From contig JANXXL010000062.1 in the NCBI GenBank assembly GCA_025350625.1, positions 1-50,059 of the forward strand: 50,059 nucleotides of DNA, in the 5' to 3' direction. Every line of letters begins with the position of its first letter. Position 1 is the stretch's first letter. A model generated the notes under the pieces. It had not been told where the DNA came from and made no database searches. It saw only the letters and a program-made list of their open reading frames with translations. Positions 1 through 8,946 of the stretch are shown here, in pieces. A program made the translations under genes and the position numbers. The stretch is from Bryobacterales bacterium. GTDB lineage: Bacteria > Acidobacteriota > Terriglobia > Bryobacterales > Bryobacteraceae.

Positions 1-477
1 TTGCGCGTTATACGGCCACGTGAGCGTCTAATCCAAATGACCAGAAACTGACCGACTTATCAGTCGCGATTCAGTTCATCGACTTGGATAGTGAACAAAT
101 TGCGAGGTGTCAAATTGCGAGGGTGTAAACGGGTAACCGCCGGTGTAAACTTACTCTTATGGATCAGCACGACTACTTGGCTCACACGGCAGCACCTCGC
201 TGACCAACGTGACCTTTACATTCATTTTTACGGGGACAGCGCGAATGTAACTGGCTCGGGATGGGTATACGTGAATGACGAGACGGCAAGCAACTTATCG
301 TCGGAAGCGATGACAGGGCATTTACGGGCACCGTCGAAGTCGCTGGTAACATCAACCTTGTCCCTGTGCTCACTTTCCACGGCCCTCCCAGCACCGCAGG
401 ACGGCGTGGACCCTTGTTTTCCGGCCCTTCCACTCAAGGCATCACCGACGACGACGTCCCGATCTAGCGATTTCTCT
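1..477. other. Left-edge stretch without an intact gene; possible remnant of a secreted-protein gene
   Basis: No complete gene is supported. On the plus strand one frame around 177-261 reads like the Thr/Ser-rich beta-strand text of exported adhesion proteins and then stops. After frame changes, another frame (about 290-465) reads a similar beta-rich segment ending in a stop just before 478. Together these look like pieces of one frame-shifted secreted-protein gene. This rests on composition only, and no family was recognised. The open frame running from base 91 into the next gene is probably fortuitous, because the convincing signal peptide begins at 478. Confidence 0.25.
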
Positions 478-1299
478 ATGCGCATCACGGTCCTGCTCCT
501 CGCATGGTCGTGCATGACTGCATCCGCGCAACAGAAGTTTTTCCCTGAGCAAATCGGCGATTTAGGCGTTAAACGCGATCCAGCGACCTGGTCGTCTCCG
601 GAAGGTGTAGTTCACGACTTGCGTTCCAAGGACGCCGCTGTCCGCCTGAAGGCTATGCGGCTTGTCGGTGTGAATGAAGATTTCTTCAGCACCGGGGGCA
701 CACCTGCGGAGATTGACCTCCGGTACACGACGTTTGGCTTTGACGATCAAACTGTGGCGGTGATTGCCGTTGAGCAGAGTTCATTTCAATACGCCGCGGT
801 AGCGATCCTCAGTGCGGGAACGTGGTCGCGGTTGGGGGTTTTTGAATGTTGGTGTAAGTATGAAGCTCCGCTGGATGATTTTGTCCACGTTGCGCCTGTG
901 GTATCGGGAGAAAGATTGGAACTGCAAATCATGGTCCGAGCGAGCGGCGGAGGAACAGGCAAGTACGAGCAAACGGAGGCCTGGTTTAGACCGCGCAACG
1001 GAATCCTTGAGCCCGTTCTGAGTTTCACAAGCAGGCAACGTTCGTGCGAGCTACCAAGCGAGCCATGCACTTATGAGCACAGGTGGTTTGATGGGAACCA
1101 ATTTATAGAAGGCAAGAATCCTGCCATGAAGTTCGCCGAGCACAATGCCGGAACGTTCCGCGGACACCTGCTTGGATGGGCAGTTGAAGACAACGCACTC
1201 AAGTCGCTCACCTGCACCCCCTACAAATGGGACGCCGTGAATTTCAAGTACATGCCCTCCGGTCCTGCCCATCCCTGCAAATACGAACCCCCGAAATAG
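478..1299 (+). CDS. Secreted protein of unknown function
   Basis: The 273-residue product starts at an ATG followed by a clear signal peptide (MRITVLLLAWSCMTASAQQ), which is why this start is preferred to the upstream in-frame GTG at 91. The mature part is polar, rich in aromatic and charged residues, and has several cysteines (CWCKY near residue 120, a C-rich stretch near residue 190), so disulfide bonds outside the cytoplasm are plausible. No catalytic motif or known domain was recognised. It stands alone, followed by about 380 bases without a gene. Export is well supported; function is unknown. Confidence 0.6.
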   Translation: MRITVLLLAWSCMTASAQQKFFPEQIGDLGVKRDPATWSSPEGVVHDLRSKDAAVRLKAMRLVGVNEDFFSTGGTPAEIDLRYTTFGFDDQTVAVIAVEQSSFQYAAVAILSAGTWSRLGVFECWCKYEAPLDDFVHVAPVVSGERLELQIMVRASGGGTGKYEQTEAWFRPRNGILEPVLSFTSRQRSCELPSEPCTYEHRWFDGNQFIEGKNPAMKFAEHNAGTFRGHLLGWAVEDNALKSLTCTPYKWDAVNFKYMPSGPAHPCKYEPPK

Positions 1300-1682
1300 C
1301 TTGTAAGGGTCGGAGTCGTCCCTATGGGATGCCAGTCTTGCCGGTGCCCGGACTACACACAATACGGAGGGCGACTGCTAAACTCTTCGCATTCTGAAAT
1401 GAAGACACCGAATGACGAGTGTTTGTTCCCCAAAATAATTATTATCCGCAGCCGGGAGATTATCCATTTGGCTGTGTAGTCGGCGAACCGTCGAAGTGCC
1501 CCAGGAAACGGCGTTCTAGGCAATGTTGAATAACTCCCCATAATCCGACATATCGATAGCGACCGCGCGATCAGCGAATCTTTTAGTGCGGTATACCAAT
1601 TTCAGGGCAGGATCGATCCGACAACGCGTAACACGTGGTATTGTCCATTTTCCAACCGGATTTACGCTGGAAGGACTACGAG
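1300..1682. other. Intergenic, no gene seen
   Basis: Only short open frames with no recognisable product occur here. There is a small A/T-rich patch near 1430-1445 that could belong to a promoter for the downstream greB. The ribosome binding site for greB (GGAAGG, 1669-1674) lies at its right end. Confidence 0.4.
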
Positions 1683-2294
1683 ATGCGAAAAGGGTTCACG
1701 AGAAAACCAAGAGCGGACGAGCCCGCGACGCCAGGCAAGAACTACATAACTCCGAGCGGGCTGCAGCGTCTCCAAGATGAGCACCGGTTTCTGCTCACCA
1801 GGGAACGCCCGGCCGTGACGGCGGTAGTCGCGTGGGCTGCCAGTAACGGCGATCGCAGTGAAAACGCCGACTATCAGTACGGCAAGCGGCGGCTGCGCCA
1901 GATCGATGGGCGGATTCGCTTTCTCAGGAAGCGAATCGAGGCTGCGGAAGTGGTGGACCCGGAAACTCCGAGAACGGGGCAAGCGGCCACGAGAGCATTC
2001 TTCGGCGCGACCGTGCGCTATGCCAACGCCGTGGGAGTGGAGCGAGTGGTGAGTATCGTGGGTACCGACGAAGTCGATCTCGACCGCAAACACATCAGTT
2101 GGGTGTCGCCTCTGGGGCGCGCGTTGCTGAAGGCGGCAGCGGGCGACAGCGTTGTACTCCAAGCGCCGGGCGGTACAGAATACCTAGATGTGCTCGAAGT
2201 GCGTTACGAGCGCATTTCAGTGGAACCGTTTCGTGAGCCGCCTGGATCCGAGGCCTCGTCGCGGAAACTCCCTCGCCAAAGCCGATCCACCTGA
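1683..2294 (+). CDS. greB: Transcription elongation factor GreB
   Basis: The 203-residue product is a GreA/GreB-type factor. Such factors enter the RNA polymerase secondary channel and stimulate cleavage of backtracked RNA so that stalled complexes can resume. The N-terminal coiled coil carries the characteristic GDRSENADYQYGKRRLRQID stretch (about residues 58-77), including the Asp and Glu at the coiled-coil tip. The C-terminal FKBP-like domain has the family's SPLGRALL segment. The GreB-style YGKRRLR form favours GreB over GreA. The ATG at 1683 follows GGAAGG with 8 bases of spacing and is preferred over an upstream start at 1635. A basic N-terminal extension and a Ser/Arg-rich tail make it slightly longer than typical GreB. 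It is monocistronic. Confidence 0.88.
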   Translation: MRKGFTRKPRADEPATPGKNYITPSGLQRLQDEHRFLLTRERPAVTAVVAWAASNGDRSENADYQYGKRRLRQIDGRIRFLRKRIEAAEVVDPETPRTGQAATRAFFGATVRYANAVGVERVVSIVGTDEVDLDRKHISWVSPLGRALLKAAAGDSVVLQAPGGTEYLDVLEVRYERISVEPFREPPGSEASSRKLPRQSRST

Positions 2295-2503
2295 CGAAAG
2301 TTAACGGAGCGGCACAGGGAAATTCCAGGTCATGAGCAAGGACGGATTGTGAGCCGACTATAGGAAGATTGGCCTCGCTATTGTCCCACCTCAGTCAGGA
2401 TCGCTCGCATGTAATGCGTAGTGTTCGTTCAGCAACTCCCGAGAAACGCCGCTCCGTTTCCCGTGCTGTCGATATCCGGGTAAGGGTATGGGAGCCCGCC
2501 ACA

Positions 2504-3436
2504 ATGAAAACTCGAAATCGGAAGCACGCCAAGACCATCTTGCGCTTGGCTGACCTTGAACATGCGAAATCTGCTGTTCTGAATAGCCTGGCATCACCCG
2601 AATCTCGGCGTTCGTATGAATTCGCAAACTTCGTCGAATGGTACTGCTCAGAGCCTCGGCTCGCCCTGAACCGAATCGTCGTGACTCGGTACAGAATGCA
2701 ATTGGAGCAATTTCGCTTGGCTCCATCGACGATCAATCAGCGGCTGGCAGCCGTGCGCCGTCTCGCTTATGAAGCCTCCGACGCAGGCTTGCTGAGCCCC
2801 GAACTCGCCGCAGGAATACGTCGAGTCAAAGGTGCGAAGCAACTCGGCGTCCGCCTCGGCAACTGGCTCACCGCCGACGAGGGTCGCGCTCTGGTGAACG
2901 CGCCAACGTCGGAAACTCTGCGCGGCAAGCGAGACCGTGCGATTCTCGCTGTCCTCCTCGGCTGCGGCCTGCGTCGGTCCGAATTGGTTCATCTTAGCGT
3001 GGAGCATCTCCAGCGCAGGGAAGACCACTGGGCGCTCGTCGACCTCGTCGGAAAAGGTGGGCACATTCGGACGATACCGGTCCCCCAATGGGTGAAAACG
3101 CGAATTGACGAGTGGACCCAGGCGTCGGGTACTACGTCTGGGCGGTTGTTCCGGTCCATCAATAAGAACGGCATCGTCTGGGGAGAGGGTCTGACGGAGA
3201 AGGTGGTCTGGTATGTGGTCAAGAATTTCGCGAAAACCGTCGGCATCGAGAAGGTCGCGCCCCACGATTTGCGCCGCACGTGCGCCCGGCTCTGTCACGT
3301 GTCCGGCGGCGAACTTGAACAAATCCAGTTCCTCCTCGGGCACGTTTCGGTCCAGACAACCGAGCGGTATCTTGGATGCAAACAGAAGATTCGTGACGCC
3401 GTAAACGATCGGATCGGAATCGAGCCGCCGGAGTAG
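2504..3436 (+). CDS. Tyrosine recombinase / phage-type integrase
   Basis: A 310-residue site-specific recombinase with the SAM-like core-binding domain (about residues 20-105) and a C-terminal catalytic domain. All signature residues are visible: Arg in GCGLRRSE (about 147), HDLRR (His254, Arg257), LLGH (His280) and the nucleophile Tyr in ERYL (289), so it should be active. The start at 2504 is chosen because GGGAG precedes it by 9 bases; an open frame extends back to 2369. It resembles XerC/D-like and integron or phage integrases, but no excisionase, attachment repeats or phage genes are adjacent, so its substrate is unknown. It may be a remnant of an integrated element or a domesticated recombinase. 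Confidence 0.85.
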   Translation: MKTRNRKHAKTILRLADLEHAKSAVLNSLASPESRRSYEFANFVEWYCSEPRLALNRIVVTRYRMQLEQFRLAPSTINQRLAAVRRLAYEASDAGLLSPELAAGIRRVKGAKQLGVRLGNWLTADEGRALVNAPTSETLRGKRDRAILAVLLGCGLRRSELVHLSVEHLQRREDHWALVDLVGKGGHIRTIPVPQWVKTRIDEWTQASGTTSGRLFRSINKNGIVWGEGLTEKVVWYVVKNFAKTVGIEKVAPHDLRRTCARLCHVSGGELEQIQFLLGHVSVQTTERYLGCKQKIRDAVNDRIGIEPPE

Positions 3437-3852
3437 ATGCCGACTTCACGGGATCGATGATACCTACTCGAGCTTTCTCCGAGTCGCCGACAATACGTCC
3501 GCTATCCGGAAATTCACTGCAATGGAGGCTGCAGTCCTGCCTCCGGAGAGGCGACATGGGATTCAAGCGGCAAGAAATATGCTCCAACTTCAGTCCAACG
3601 GGTATATCATTGCCCCAGCCGGGAGGTCATACTGGAAATTCCGGGTAACTTCGTTTTGAAACGCCTGAGTTCTGATCACAACCTCCCAGTGGATCTGTTC
3701 CCGCGCCGTCAGCCGCTCATTGAAGTAGGATAGCAAGAGAAACAAATGCGAAAGAACCGAGCGAAACAGCAAAGTGTTGGCCCGCTCAACATGCGAAGCG
3801 GATTCGCATTATACTGAATTCCTAGTAGCGCGTGCAGAAGGAGGCAACAGTG
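3437..3852. other. Intergenic region with candidate promoter for the peroxidase gene
   Basis: About 415 bases with no supported gene. The right part contains a -10-like TATACT (3810-3815) without a convincing -35 hexamer. The left part, just after the integrase, shows no obvious att-type repeat. Confidence 0.35.
3838..3844 (+). promoter_or_regulatory. Strong Shine-Dalgarno site
   Basis: AAGGAGG lies 8 bases upstream of the ATG at 3853 and fixes that codon as the start of the di-heme peroxidase. An in-frame GTG at 3832 would place this motif inside the coding region. Confidence 0.8.
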
Positions 3853-5046
3853 ATGAAAAGTAAATTCCGTGAATTTTTGTTCGAAGCGAAACACCGTACC
3901 GGACTGCTGGTCGCAGCAGCTACGGTCGCCGTATCCCTTTACATGGGAGTTGGCGCCGTTGCACAAAGTAAAAGTACGTTATCGGCGCTGCCGCCGACTC
4001 CGCAGGCGCCCAAAGATAACCCGACGACCCCAGCAAAAGTTGCGCTGGGAAAGCTGCTGTTCTGGGACCCGCTTTTGTCGGGACCCCAAGACGTAGCCTG
4101 CGCGTCGTGCCATCATCCGCAAAATGGCTATGCGGAGGACCGCGACCTGTCGCTCGGCGTCACGAGCATCGGACTGGGCAAGAGCCGGCACCAATCGCCC
4201 GGCAGTACGATTCCGATCGTCAAACGCAATAGTCCGACGCTTCTGAACATTGCTTTCAGCGGCAGCGATCAATCGGGCAGCTACGACCCGGCGACTGCGC
4301 CGATGTTCTGGGACATGCGCGTCAAGAGCCTCGAAAAGCAGGCGCTCGAACCGCTCAAGGCGCTTGAGGAAATGCGAGAGAACACCTACCCGGAGGGGGA
4401 TGAGGCTGTCGCGAAAGTGGTGGCGAAGCTCCAGGCCAACGCCGAGTACCGGAGGCTGTTCGCCGGCGCCTTCGGCGGTAAACAGCCGGTCAGCGCGGAG
4501 AACCTGGGCAGGGCGATAGCGGCGTTCGAGCGTACGCTGCTGGCCAATAACTCGCCGTTCGACCGCTACATGCGCGGCGACCGCAGCGCCATGACGGAGG
4601 AACAGGTCAGGGGAATGCAGCGCTTCGAGAGCGTCGGGTGCGTCAAGTGCCACAGCGGGCCCATGTTCTCCGATTACAAACTGCATGTCATGGGCATACC
4701 CGACAACCCCGCTCTGCCCGCCTCCGACGATGGCGCGGAGAAGACCTATGCCTTTCGCACGCCGACGCTGCGAAACCTCAACTTTACCGCCCCCTACGAG
4801 CACAATGGCATGTTCCCGACGCTGAGCGCCGTCGTGGGGTTCTATGAAGACGCCAGCGGCGGGCGCTCCCGGAACCCGAACGTCAGCCCCGAGAAGCTCG
4901 ATCCGCTGCTTCGCGAGTTGAAGGACTTCGACGAGGAGGACGTGGATCTGGTCGAGTTTTTAAGGGCTCTGAGCGATGACAAGTTCGACCGGACGATCCC
5001 CGAGCGCGTACCGAGCGGCCTGCCCGTCGGCGGAAAAATCCAATGA
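3853..5046 (+). CDS. Di-heme cytochrome c peroxidase / MauG family protein
   Basis: The 397-residue product belongs to the CcpA/MauG family, periplasmic di-heme enzymes that reduce hydrogen peroxide or carry out long-range protein oxidation. A long charged N-terminus with a hydrophobic segment (about residues 17-38) serves as signal peptide or anchor. Two haem c motifs are visible: CASCH (83-87) and CVKCH (263-267), with family segments GKLLFWDPLLSG, FWDMRVKSLE, AAFERTLL and TLRNLNFTAPYEHNG. The second haem domain ends with the usual LVEFLRALSD helix. Whether it is a true peroxidase or a MauG-like oxidase cannot be told. It is followed after 79 bases by a secreted-protein gene on the same strand. 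Confidence 0.88.
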   Translation: MKSKFREFLFEAKHRTGLLVAAATVAVSLYMGVGAVAQSKSTLSALPPTPQAPKDNPTTPAKVALGKLLFWDPLLSGPQDVACASCHHPQNGYAEDRDLSLGVTSIGLGKSRHQSPGSTIPIVKRNSPTLLNIAFSGSDQSGSYDPATAPMFWDMRVKSLEKQALEPLKALEEMRENTYPEGDEAVAKVVAKLQANAEYRRLFAGAFGGKQPVSAENLGRAIAAFERTLLANNSPFDRYMRGDRSAMTEEQVRGMQRFESVGCVKCHSGPMFSDYKLHVMGIPDNPALPASDDGAEKTYAFRTPTLRNLNFTAPYEHNGMFPTLSAVVGFYEDASGGRSRNPNVSPEKLDPLLRELKDFDEEDVDLVEFLRALSDDKFDRTIPERVPSGLPVGGKIQ

Positions 5047-5125
5047 GCAGAGTACGCGCCGTTGTGGTATACTGCTAACCGAGTTTTCGACACTCAGATC
5101 TTAGGCAAAGGATTGGAGAGGCCAC

Positions 5126-5692
5126 ATGAAACTGATTTCTCTGTTTGTACTTGGCGTGTTGACGGTTTCGGTCAGCGCATTCGCGGAGACCATGGACCCC
5201 ATCGCAAAGGCCCTGCTCGCCGCCCCAAACGCGGCTATGGCCAAGGACGCCACGGTCATTAAGTGGAAACCGGACTTTACGTATGAAGTGTTGAGGAAAG
5301 GCACCAGCCCTATGGTGTGCTACGACCTGACCGGCTGGCCCGGAGAGCGGCCGTTTTCGGTGGAGTGCACCAGCAGCGAGGCCAATCTGCCGCGCGTCGC
5401 GCAGAATCGAAAGCTCGCGGCGGGGGGGCCTCAGGGGGCGAGCAACCGGGGAAAGATTGACGAGGCGGTTGCGGCCGCCGAGAAAGACGGAACGCGCATC
5501 ATGTCCGAAGTCGGGTCCATATGGTATAAGTTCTGGGGCAACAGCGAGGCGACCGCCGTCCGGCACTCGTTTATCGCCGTGCCGAAGAAAAACGGGAAAG
5601 ATGTCGGACTGCCGGAGGTCCGTGACGCAAACGGCTCCTGGGTGATGTTTCCGGGCACGTCAGAGGCCCACATCATGTTGCCGGGACTATAA
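5126..5692 (+). CDS. Secreted protein, three-member local family, copy A
   Basis: The 188-residue product has a signal peptide (residues 1-20, ending AFA) and a conserved core shared with two other loci in this window: copy B (11465-12084) and copy C (28625-29176). Shared blocks are KALLAAPNAAMA, TVIKWKPDFTYE, KGT...MVCYD, VECTS, AEKDGTRIM..GS.WY and a C-terminal SEAHIMLPG. These conserved Cys, Trp and Tyr residues suggest a small disulfide-bonded periplasmic domain. No named family was recognised and no function is proposed. The ATG is preceded by GGAGAG (5115-5120) at 5 bases. It is followed by a stem-loop and a DUF5818-like gene, an arrangement repeated at copy B. Confidence 0.72.
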   Translation: MKLISLFVLGVLTVSVSAFAETMDPIAKALLAAPNAAMAKDATVIKWKPDFTYEVLRKGTSPMVCYDLTGWPGERPFSVECTSSEANLPRVAQNRKLAAGGPQGASNRGKIDEAVAAAEKDGTRIMSEVGSIWYKFWGNSEATAVRHSFIAVPKKNGKDVGLPEVRDANGSWVMFPGTSEAHIMLPGL

Positions 5693-5752
5693 CAGGCCCC
5701 AGTTTGTTCGGTGATCCTTCTATGATCCTGCGATCCCGGCGTCCGCTCAAAA

Positions 5753-5787
5753 GACACAAAGGCGGCGGCACAAGCCGTCTTTGTGTC
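5753..5787 (+). terminator. Stem-loop between the secreted protein and the DUF5818-like gene
   Basis: Two 14-base arms (5753-5766 and 5774-5787) pair with one G-T wobble around a 7-base loop. The position, 60 bases after a stop codon and just before the next gene, suits a terminator or processing element. There is no T-tract, so it is not a classical intrinsic terminator. A decayed version occurs at the corresponding place in copy B (about 12143-12175). Confidence 0.45.
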
Positions 5788-5825
5788 CGCACGCTCGTAG
5801 CTCGGGCCGCGTCTCGAAGGTCGTT

Positions 5826-6152
5826 ATGAAGCGTCTGATCGTGTGTCTTCTAGCGGTTGCTGTGTTGTCCGCGCCGCAGAGCAAGCCGACCTTCACTGGC
5901 ACCATTACGGACGACGAGTGCGACAGAGCCGATCATTCACGGATGCGAATGGGGCCGACGGACGCCGCGTGCGTCCGGGCCTGCATCCGCGACCACGGCG
6001 CCTCGTACGTCCTCTATGACGGCAAAGAGGCCTACACACTGAGCGACCAGCAGGCGCCGGAGAAGTTTGCGGGACAGAAAGTCACCGTCGTAGGCGCGCT
6101 CGACGCCAAGACCAAGACGATCCAGGTGGAGTCAATCACCGCCGCAAGATAG
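5826..6152 (+). CDS. Small secreted DUF5818-like protein
   Basis: A 108-residue exported protein with a signal peptide (MKRLIVCLLAVAVLSAP). The short mature domain reads FTGTITDDEC..ADHSRMRMG, then CVRACI, then YVLYDG, KFAGQKVTVVG and a closing beta-strand. This layout, with a Cys in the DDEC motif and a CxxxC pair, matches small OB-fold-like proteins common in Acidobacteriota (DUF5818 as I recall it; the assignment is from pattern memory). Family members have no established function. The ATG at 5826 is preferred because the signal peptide begins there. A frame-damaged copy lies at 12214-12540. Confidence 0.7.
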   Translation: MKRLIVCLLAVAVLSAPQSKPTFTGTITDDECDRADHSRMRMGPTDAACVRACIRDHGASYVLYDGKEAYTLSDQQAPEKFAGQKVTVVGALDAKTKTIQVESITAAR

Positions 6153-6322
6153 AGCCCAGATCTAAACACCATTAGGAAAAAGCAAGTGCATGTCCTTCGT
6201 CGCTTCGCTTCTCAGGATGACCGGCCACTGCGGGAAAGACTGCCTAGGGCGGGGTGTATGGGATCGGGTTATTCGCCGGAGCGGTCGCGCCGGAGAAGCG
6301 GGCAAGTAAAAGGGGAACTCAG

Positions 6323-7657
6323 TTGGCCAATTACATGAGATGCCTTGCGGTAGTAATGCTTTTCGGCGTGCCTTGTCTGGTTCCGGCGGCTGGTGACGAC
6401 GGCAGGCCTGTCACGTTTGCCAAGGATATCGCTCCCATCTTTCAGGAGAAATGCCAGAACTGCCATCGCGCCGGACAAATGGCTCCCATGTCCCTGGTGA
6501 CTTACGAAGAAGTGCGCCCGTGGGCGAAGGCGATTAAGCAACGTGTCGTCCTGCGGCAGATGCCTCCCTGGCACATGGACCCGACGATTGGCATCCAGAA
6601 ATTTCAGAACGACATTTCGCTGAATGATGCCCAGATTGCCGTGATTTCTAAGTGGGTCGACGAGGGTGCGCCCATGGGCAACAAGGACGACATGCCCGCG
6701 CCCAGGAAATGGCCCAACGATGAAGGCTGGCAGTTGGCTAGCCAGTTTGGCAAGCCGGATTTCGTTCTCAAGTCTGAGCCTTACACGATGCCCGCCAAAG
6801 GGTCGGACCAATGGTTTAAGCCGCTGACGCCGATCCCGGTCACCGAGCCGCGCTGGGTGCGCGCCGTGGAAATGCGCCCGGGCACTCCGGCGGGCCGCAG
6901 GATTACGCATCACGCGCTGGCTTTCTTGCAGCAGGAGGAACCAGGTACAAACACCGGACCCGTGACGCAGGGCCTATTGATGGAGTGGGCTGTCAACAAG
7001 AACTATGACATTTATCGCCCGAATACCGGAAAACTACTGTTGCCGGGATCGCGCATTTGGTGGGAGATGCACTACCATGCGGTGGGCGAGGAAATTCGCG
7101 ATGACGTGGAGCTGGCGGTTTACCTTTATCCCAAGGGACAGGAGCCCAAGTATCGCACTGTTCTCGCGTTGTTCCCAGGCACGCCATTGACCGGCTTTGG
7201 CACCTCGGTCCTCGGAGTGCTGGATATTCCGCCCAACTCAGTGACGGAAACGGATGGCTATACAACCTTGCGCGAGCCCGCTCGGCTGGAGAATTTTCAG
7301 CCGCACATGCATCTGCGCGGCAAAGCAATGCTGCTGGAGGCGATATTGCCGGACAGCTCCAGGCGAACCTTGAGTTACGTGGATCACTTCGACGTCAATT
7401 GGATGACCAACTACATCTATGCCGACGATGCCGCGCCGGTGTTGCCCAAGGGCACCATGATTCACGTCGTTGCGTGGCACGATAATACGGCCGCGCAAAA
7501 GAGCAATCCGGATCCCACGCAGTGGGTGGGTTGGGGCGACCGCACCGTGGATGAGATGGCCCACGCCTGGGTGAACGTCACGTATATCACAGAAGACGAC
7601 TACAAAGAGTGGCTGGCCAAGAACCCCCAAGCAGGCGCGGCGATCGCAGCGCGCTAG
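6323..7657 (+). CDS. Secreted mono-haem protein with copper monooxygenase (PHM)-like C-terminal half
   Basis: An exported protein of about 444 residues. After the signal peptide comes a cytochrome-like segment with one haem c motif CQNCH (about residues 44-48), followed by QMAPMSL and RQMPPWH. The larger C-terminal part has His-rich motifs typical of the type II ascorbate-dependent copper monooxygenase fold (RITHHALAF, WEMHYHAVG, QPHMHLRGKAM). Activity is unproven; the role in acidobacterial relatives is unknown. The start is uncertain: TTG at 6323 has AGGGGA 6 bases upstream, ATG at 6335 keeps the signal peptide but lacks a well-placed site, and a GTG at 6254 is less likely. The next gene begins 19 bases later and is probably co-transcribed. 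Confidence 0.78.
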   Translation: MANYMRCLAVVMLFGVPCLVPAAGDDGRPVTFAKDIAPIFQEKCQNCHRAGQMAPMSLVTYEEVRPWAKAIKQRVVLRQMPPWHMDPTIGIQKFQNDISLNDAQIAVISKWVDEGAPMGNKDDMPAPRKWPNDEGWQLASQFGKPDFVLKSEPYTMPAKGSDQWFKPLTPIPVTEPRWVRAVEMRPGTPAGRRITHHALAFLQQEEPGTNTGPVTQGLLMEWAVNKNYDIYRPNTGKLLLPGSRIWWEMHYHAVGEEIRDDVELAVYLYPKGQEPKYRTVLALFPGTPLTGFGTSVLGVLDIPPNSVTETDGYTTLREPARLENFQPHMHLRGKAMLLEAILPDSSRRTLSYVDHFDVNWMTNYIYADDAAPVLPKGTMIHVVAWHDNTAAQKSNPDPTQWVGWGDRTVDEMAHAWVNVTYITEDDYKEWLAKNPQAGAAIAAR

Positions 7658-7676
7658 CCATCGGAATCATCACAAC

Positions 7677-8522
7677 ATGTCTCGCAAGATAGTGTTGGCC
7701 ACAGTTTTTTGTCTGACTTCGTCGCTTTTGCCTGGGCAGCAACAACTCCGCTCGGATCAGCCGCATGATTCAGGCCGGAGCGTTACGCCTGCTTTCGAGG
7801 GCTGGTTTGCGAATGCGGACGGCACCTACAGTATTTTGTTCGGGTACTTCAACCGGAATATGAAACAGGAATTGGATTTGCCTGTTGGCCCGGGGAACAA
7901 AATCGAACCCGGTGGACCGGATCAAGGCCAGCCAACTCATTTCATGACTCGTCGGCAATGGGGCGTCTTCACCGTCACCGTCCCGAAAGATTTCGGCTCG
8001 AAGAAAATTGTCTGGACGATTGTAGCCAACGGCGTCACCACCGCGATTCCGGCCGGGCTCGACCCATTGTGGGAGGTCTCACCCTTTCTGGACACCACGG
8101 GCAATACGCCGCCCTTCATCGGCTTTCACGAGAAAGGCCCATTTGTGCAGGGTCCTCGTGGGCAGAGCCAGACCCTGTCGGCTGCGGTTGGCGTTCCTCT
8201 GGAGCTTCCGGTATGGGTAGCCGATGACGCCAGCGTGATTCCGGGGGCAGCGCGTCCGCCCGCGCCGCCCATAGTTGTGACCTGGGAAAAGTTTCGTGGC
8301 CCAGGTGCGATGACTCTTTCCGAGGAAAGGCCTCCGGTCAAAGATGCAGATTTTCCGCTTCCTCCCAAGACGCAGGCTCACGGCAAAGCAACCACGAAGA
8401 TAACATTCAGCGAACCGGGCGAATATGTTCTCCTCGTAACCGCTAACGACTGGAGCGGAGAAGGCGGCCACGGTGTTCAATGCTGCTGGTCCAATTCGCA
8501 AGTGAGAGTTTCCGTGAAGTGA
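7677..8522 (+). CDS. Secreted protein of unknown function, partner of the haem/PHM-like protein
   Basis: The 281-residue product has a signal peptide (about residues 1-20) and a beta-rich mature sequence. It includes an N-terminal segment around FEGWFANADGTYSILFGYFN and a C-terminal strand pair ending FSEPGEYVLLVTANDWSG, like an immunoglobulin-type fold. The HGVQCCWSNSQ motif near the C-terminus places two adjacent cysteines in the last strand. No enzyme motif was seen. It lies 19 bases after the haem/copper-like gene, so the two probably form an operon and may act together in the periplasm. Start and end are clear; function is not. Confidence 0.7.
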   Translation: MSRKIVLATVFCLTSSLLPGQQQLRSDQPHDSGRSVTPAFEGWFANADGTYSILFGYFNRNMKQELDLPVGPGNKIEPGGPDQGQPTHFMTRRQWGVFTVTVPKDFGSKKIVWTIVANGVTTAIPAGLDPLWEVSPFLDTTGNTPPFIGFHEKGPFVQGPRGQSQTLSAAVGVPLELPVWVADDASVIPGAARPPAPPIVVTWEKFRGPGAMTLSEERPPVKDADFPLPPKTQAHGKATTKITFSEPGEYVLLVTANDWSGEGGHGVQCCWSNSQVRVSVK

Positions 8523-8946
8523 TGTGTGTGAACTCGGTTACGAATCATAGACCTTGCGCGTGTTCTGACTCGATGTTGTCATCGAGGCCCTGATCAATTG
8601 AGGCTATGATCTCGTACGGGCCAAGGCGAGTCCCGGCGATTAAAGCCACGGCGCTTGAATGATTTTCCTACTCGGACTTGCTGTGAAACGGATTGTGCCT
8701 GGATTACGGGCTATCCTTCCACTAACTTTCAAGAAACAGCTTCCGATTACTTGCCCACCGGCGCTTTGCGCCGCAGCTCGTCGGAGAAGTTCAGCAGAAA
8801 CGTCATGCGTGGATAGCTTCTCGGCGCAAGTTGATGTGATGCCGACTTGAACGAAGCCTGACGGCAAACGCTACGCCGTTTGCAGGACTTGGGTCTGTAT
8901 TGACGGTAAACTGAGGGATCCCAGATCGATATACCGGCTAAGGACT
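8523..8946. other. Intergenic, no gene seen
   Basis: About 420 bases with only short overlapping frames on both strands and no recognisable product. It must contain the promoter of the downstream SDR gene, but no clear -35/-10 pair stands out. Confidence 0.4.

Larger units (their letters stand above)
5147..6152 (+). repeat. Direct repeat of about 1 kb, copy A
   Basis: This segment, holding most of the copy A secreted gene, the stem-loop and the DUF5818-like gene, is repeated in the same orientation at 11549-12540. Similarity starts inside the signal peptide of the first gene and stops at the end of the second. Many stretches are identical, and differences are scattered substitutions plus a few indels. 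About 5.4 kb separate the copies. No terminal repeats or transposase are seen, which fits segmental duplication rather than transposition. Confidence 0.8.

Noticed and set aside
1662-2162. Minus-strand open frame opposite greB
   Set aside because: Shadow of a clearly recognised gene; the translated text has no domain.
2648-3343. 231-codon minus-strand frame in the integrase gene
   Set aside because: Antisense to an intact, motif-complete integrase.
3979-4803. Long minus-strand open frame opposite the di-haem peroxidase gene
   Set aside because: It is the antisense shadow of a well-supported gene in GC-rich DNA; no known motif and no ribosome site.
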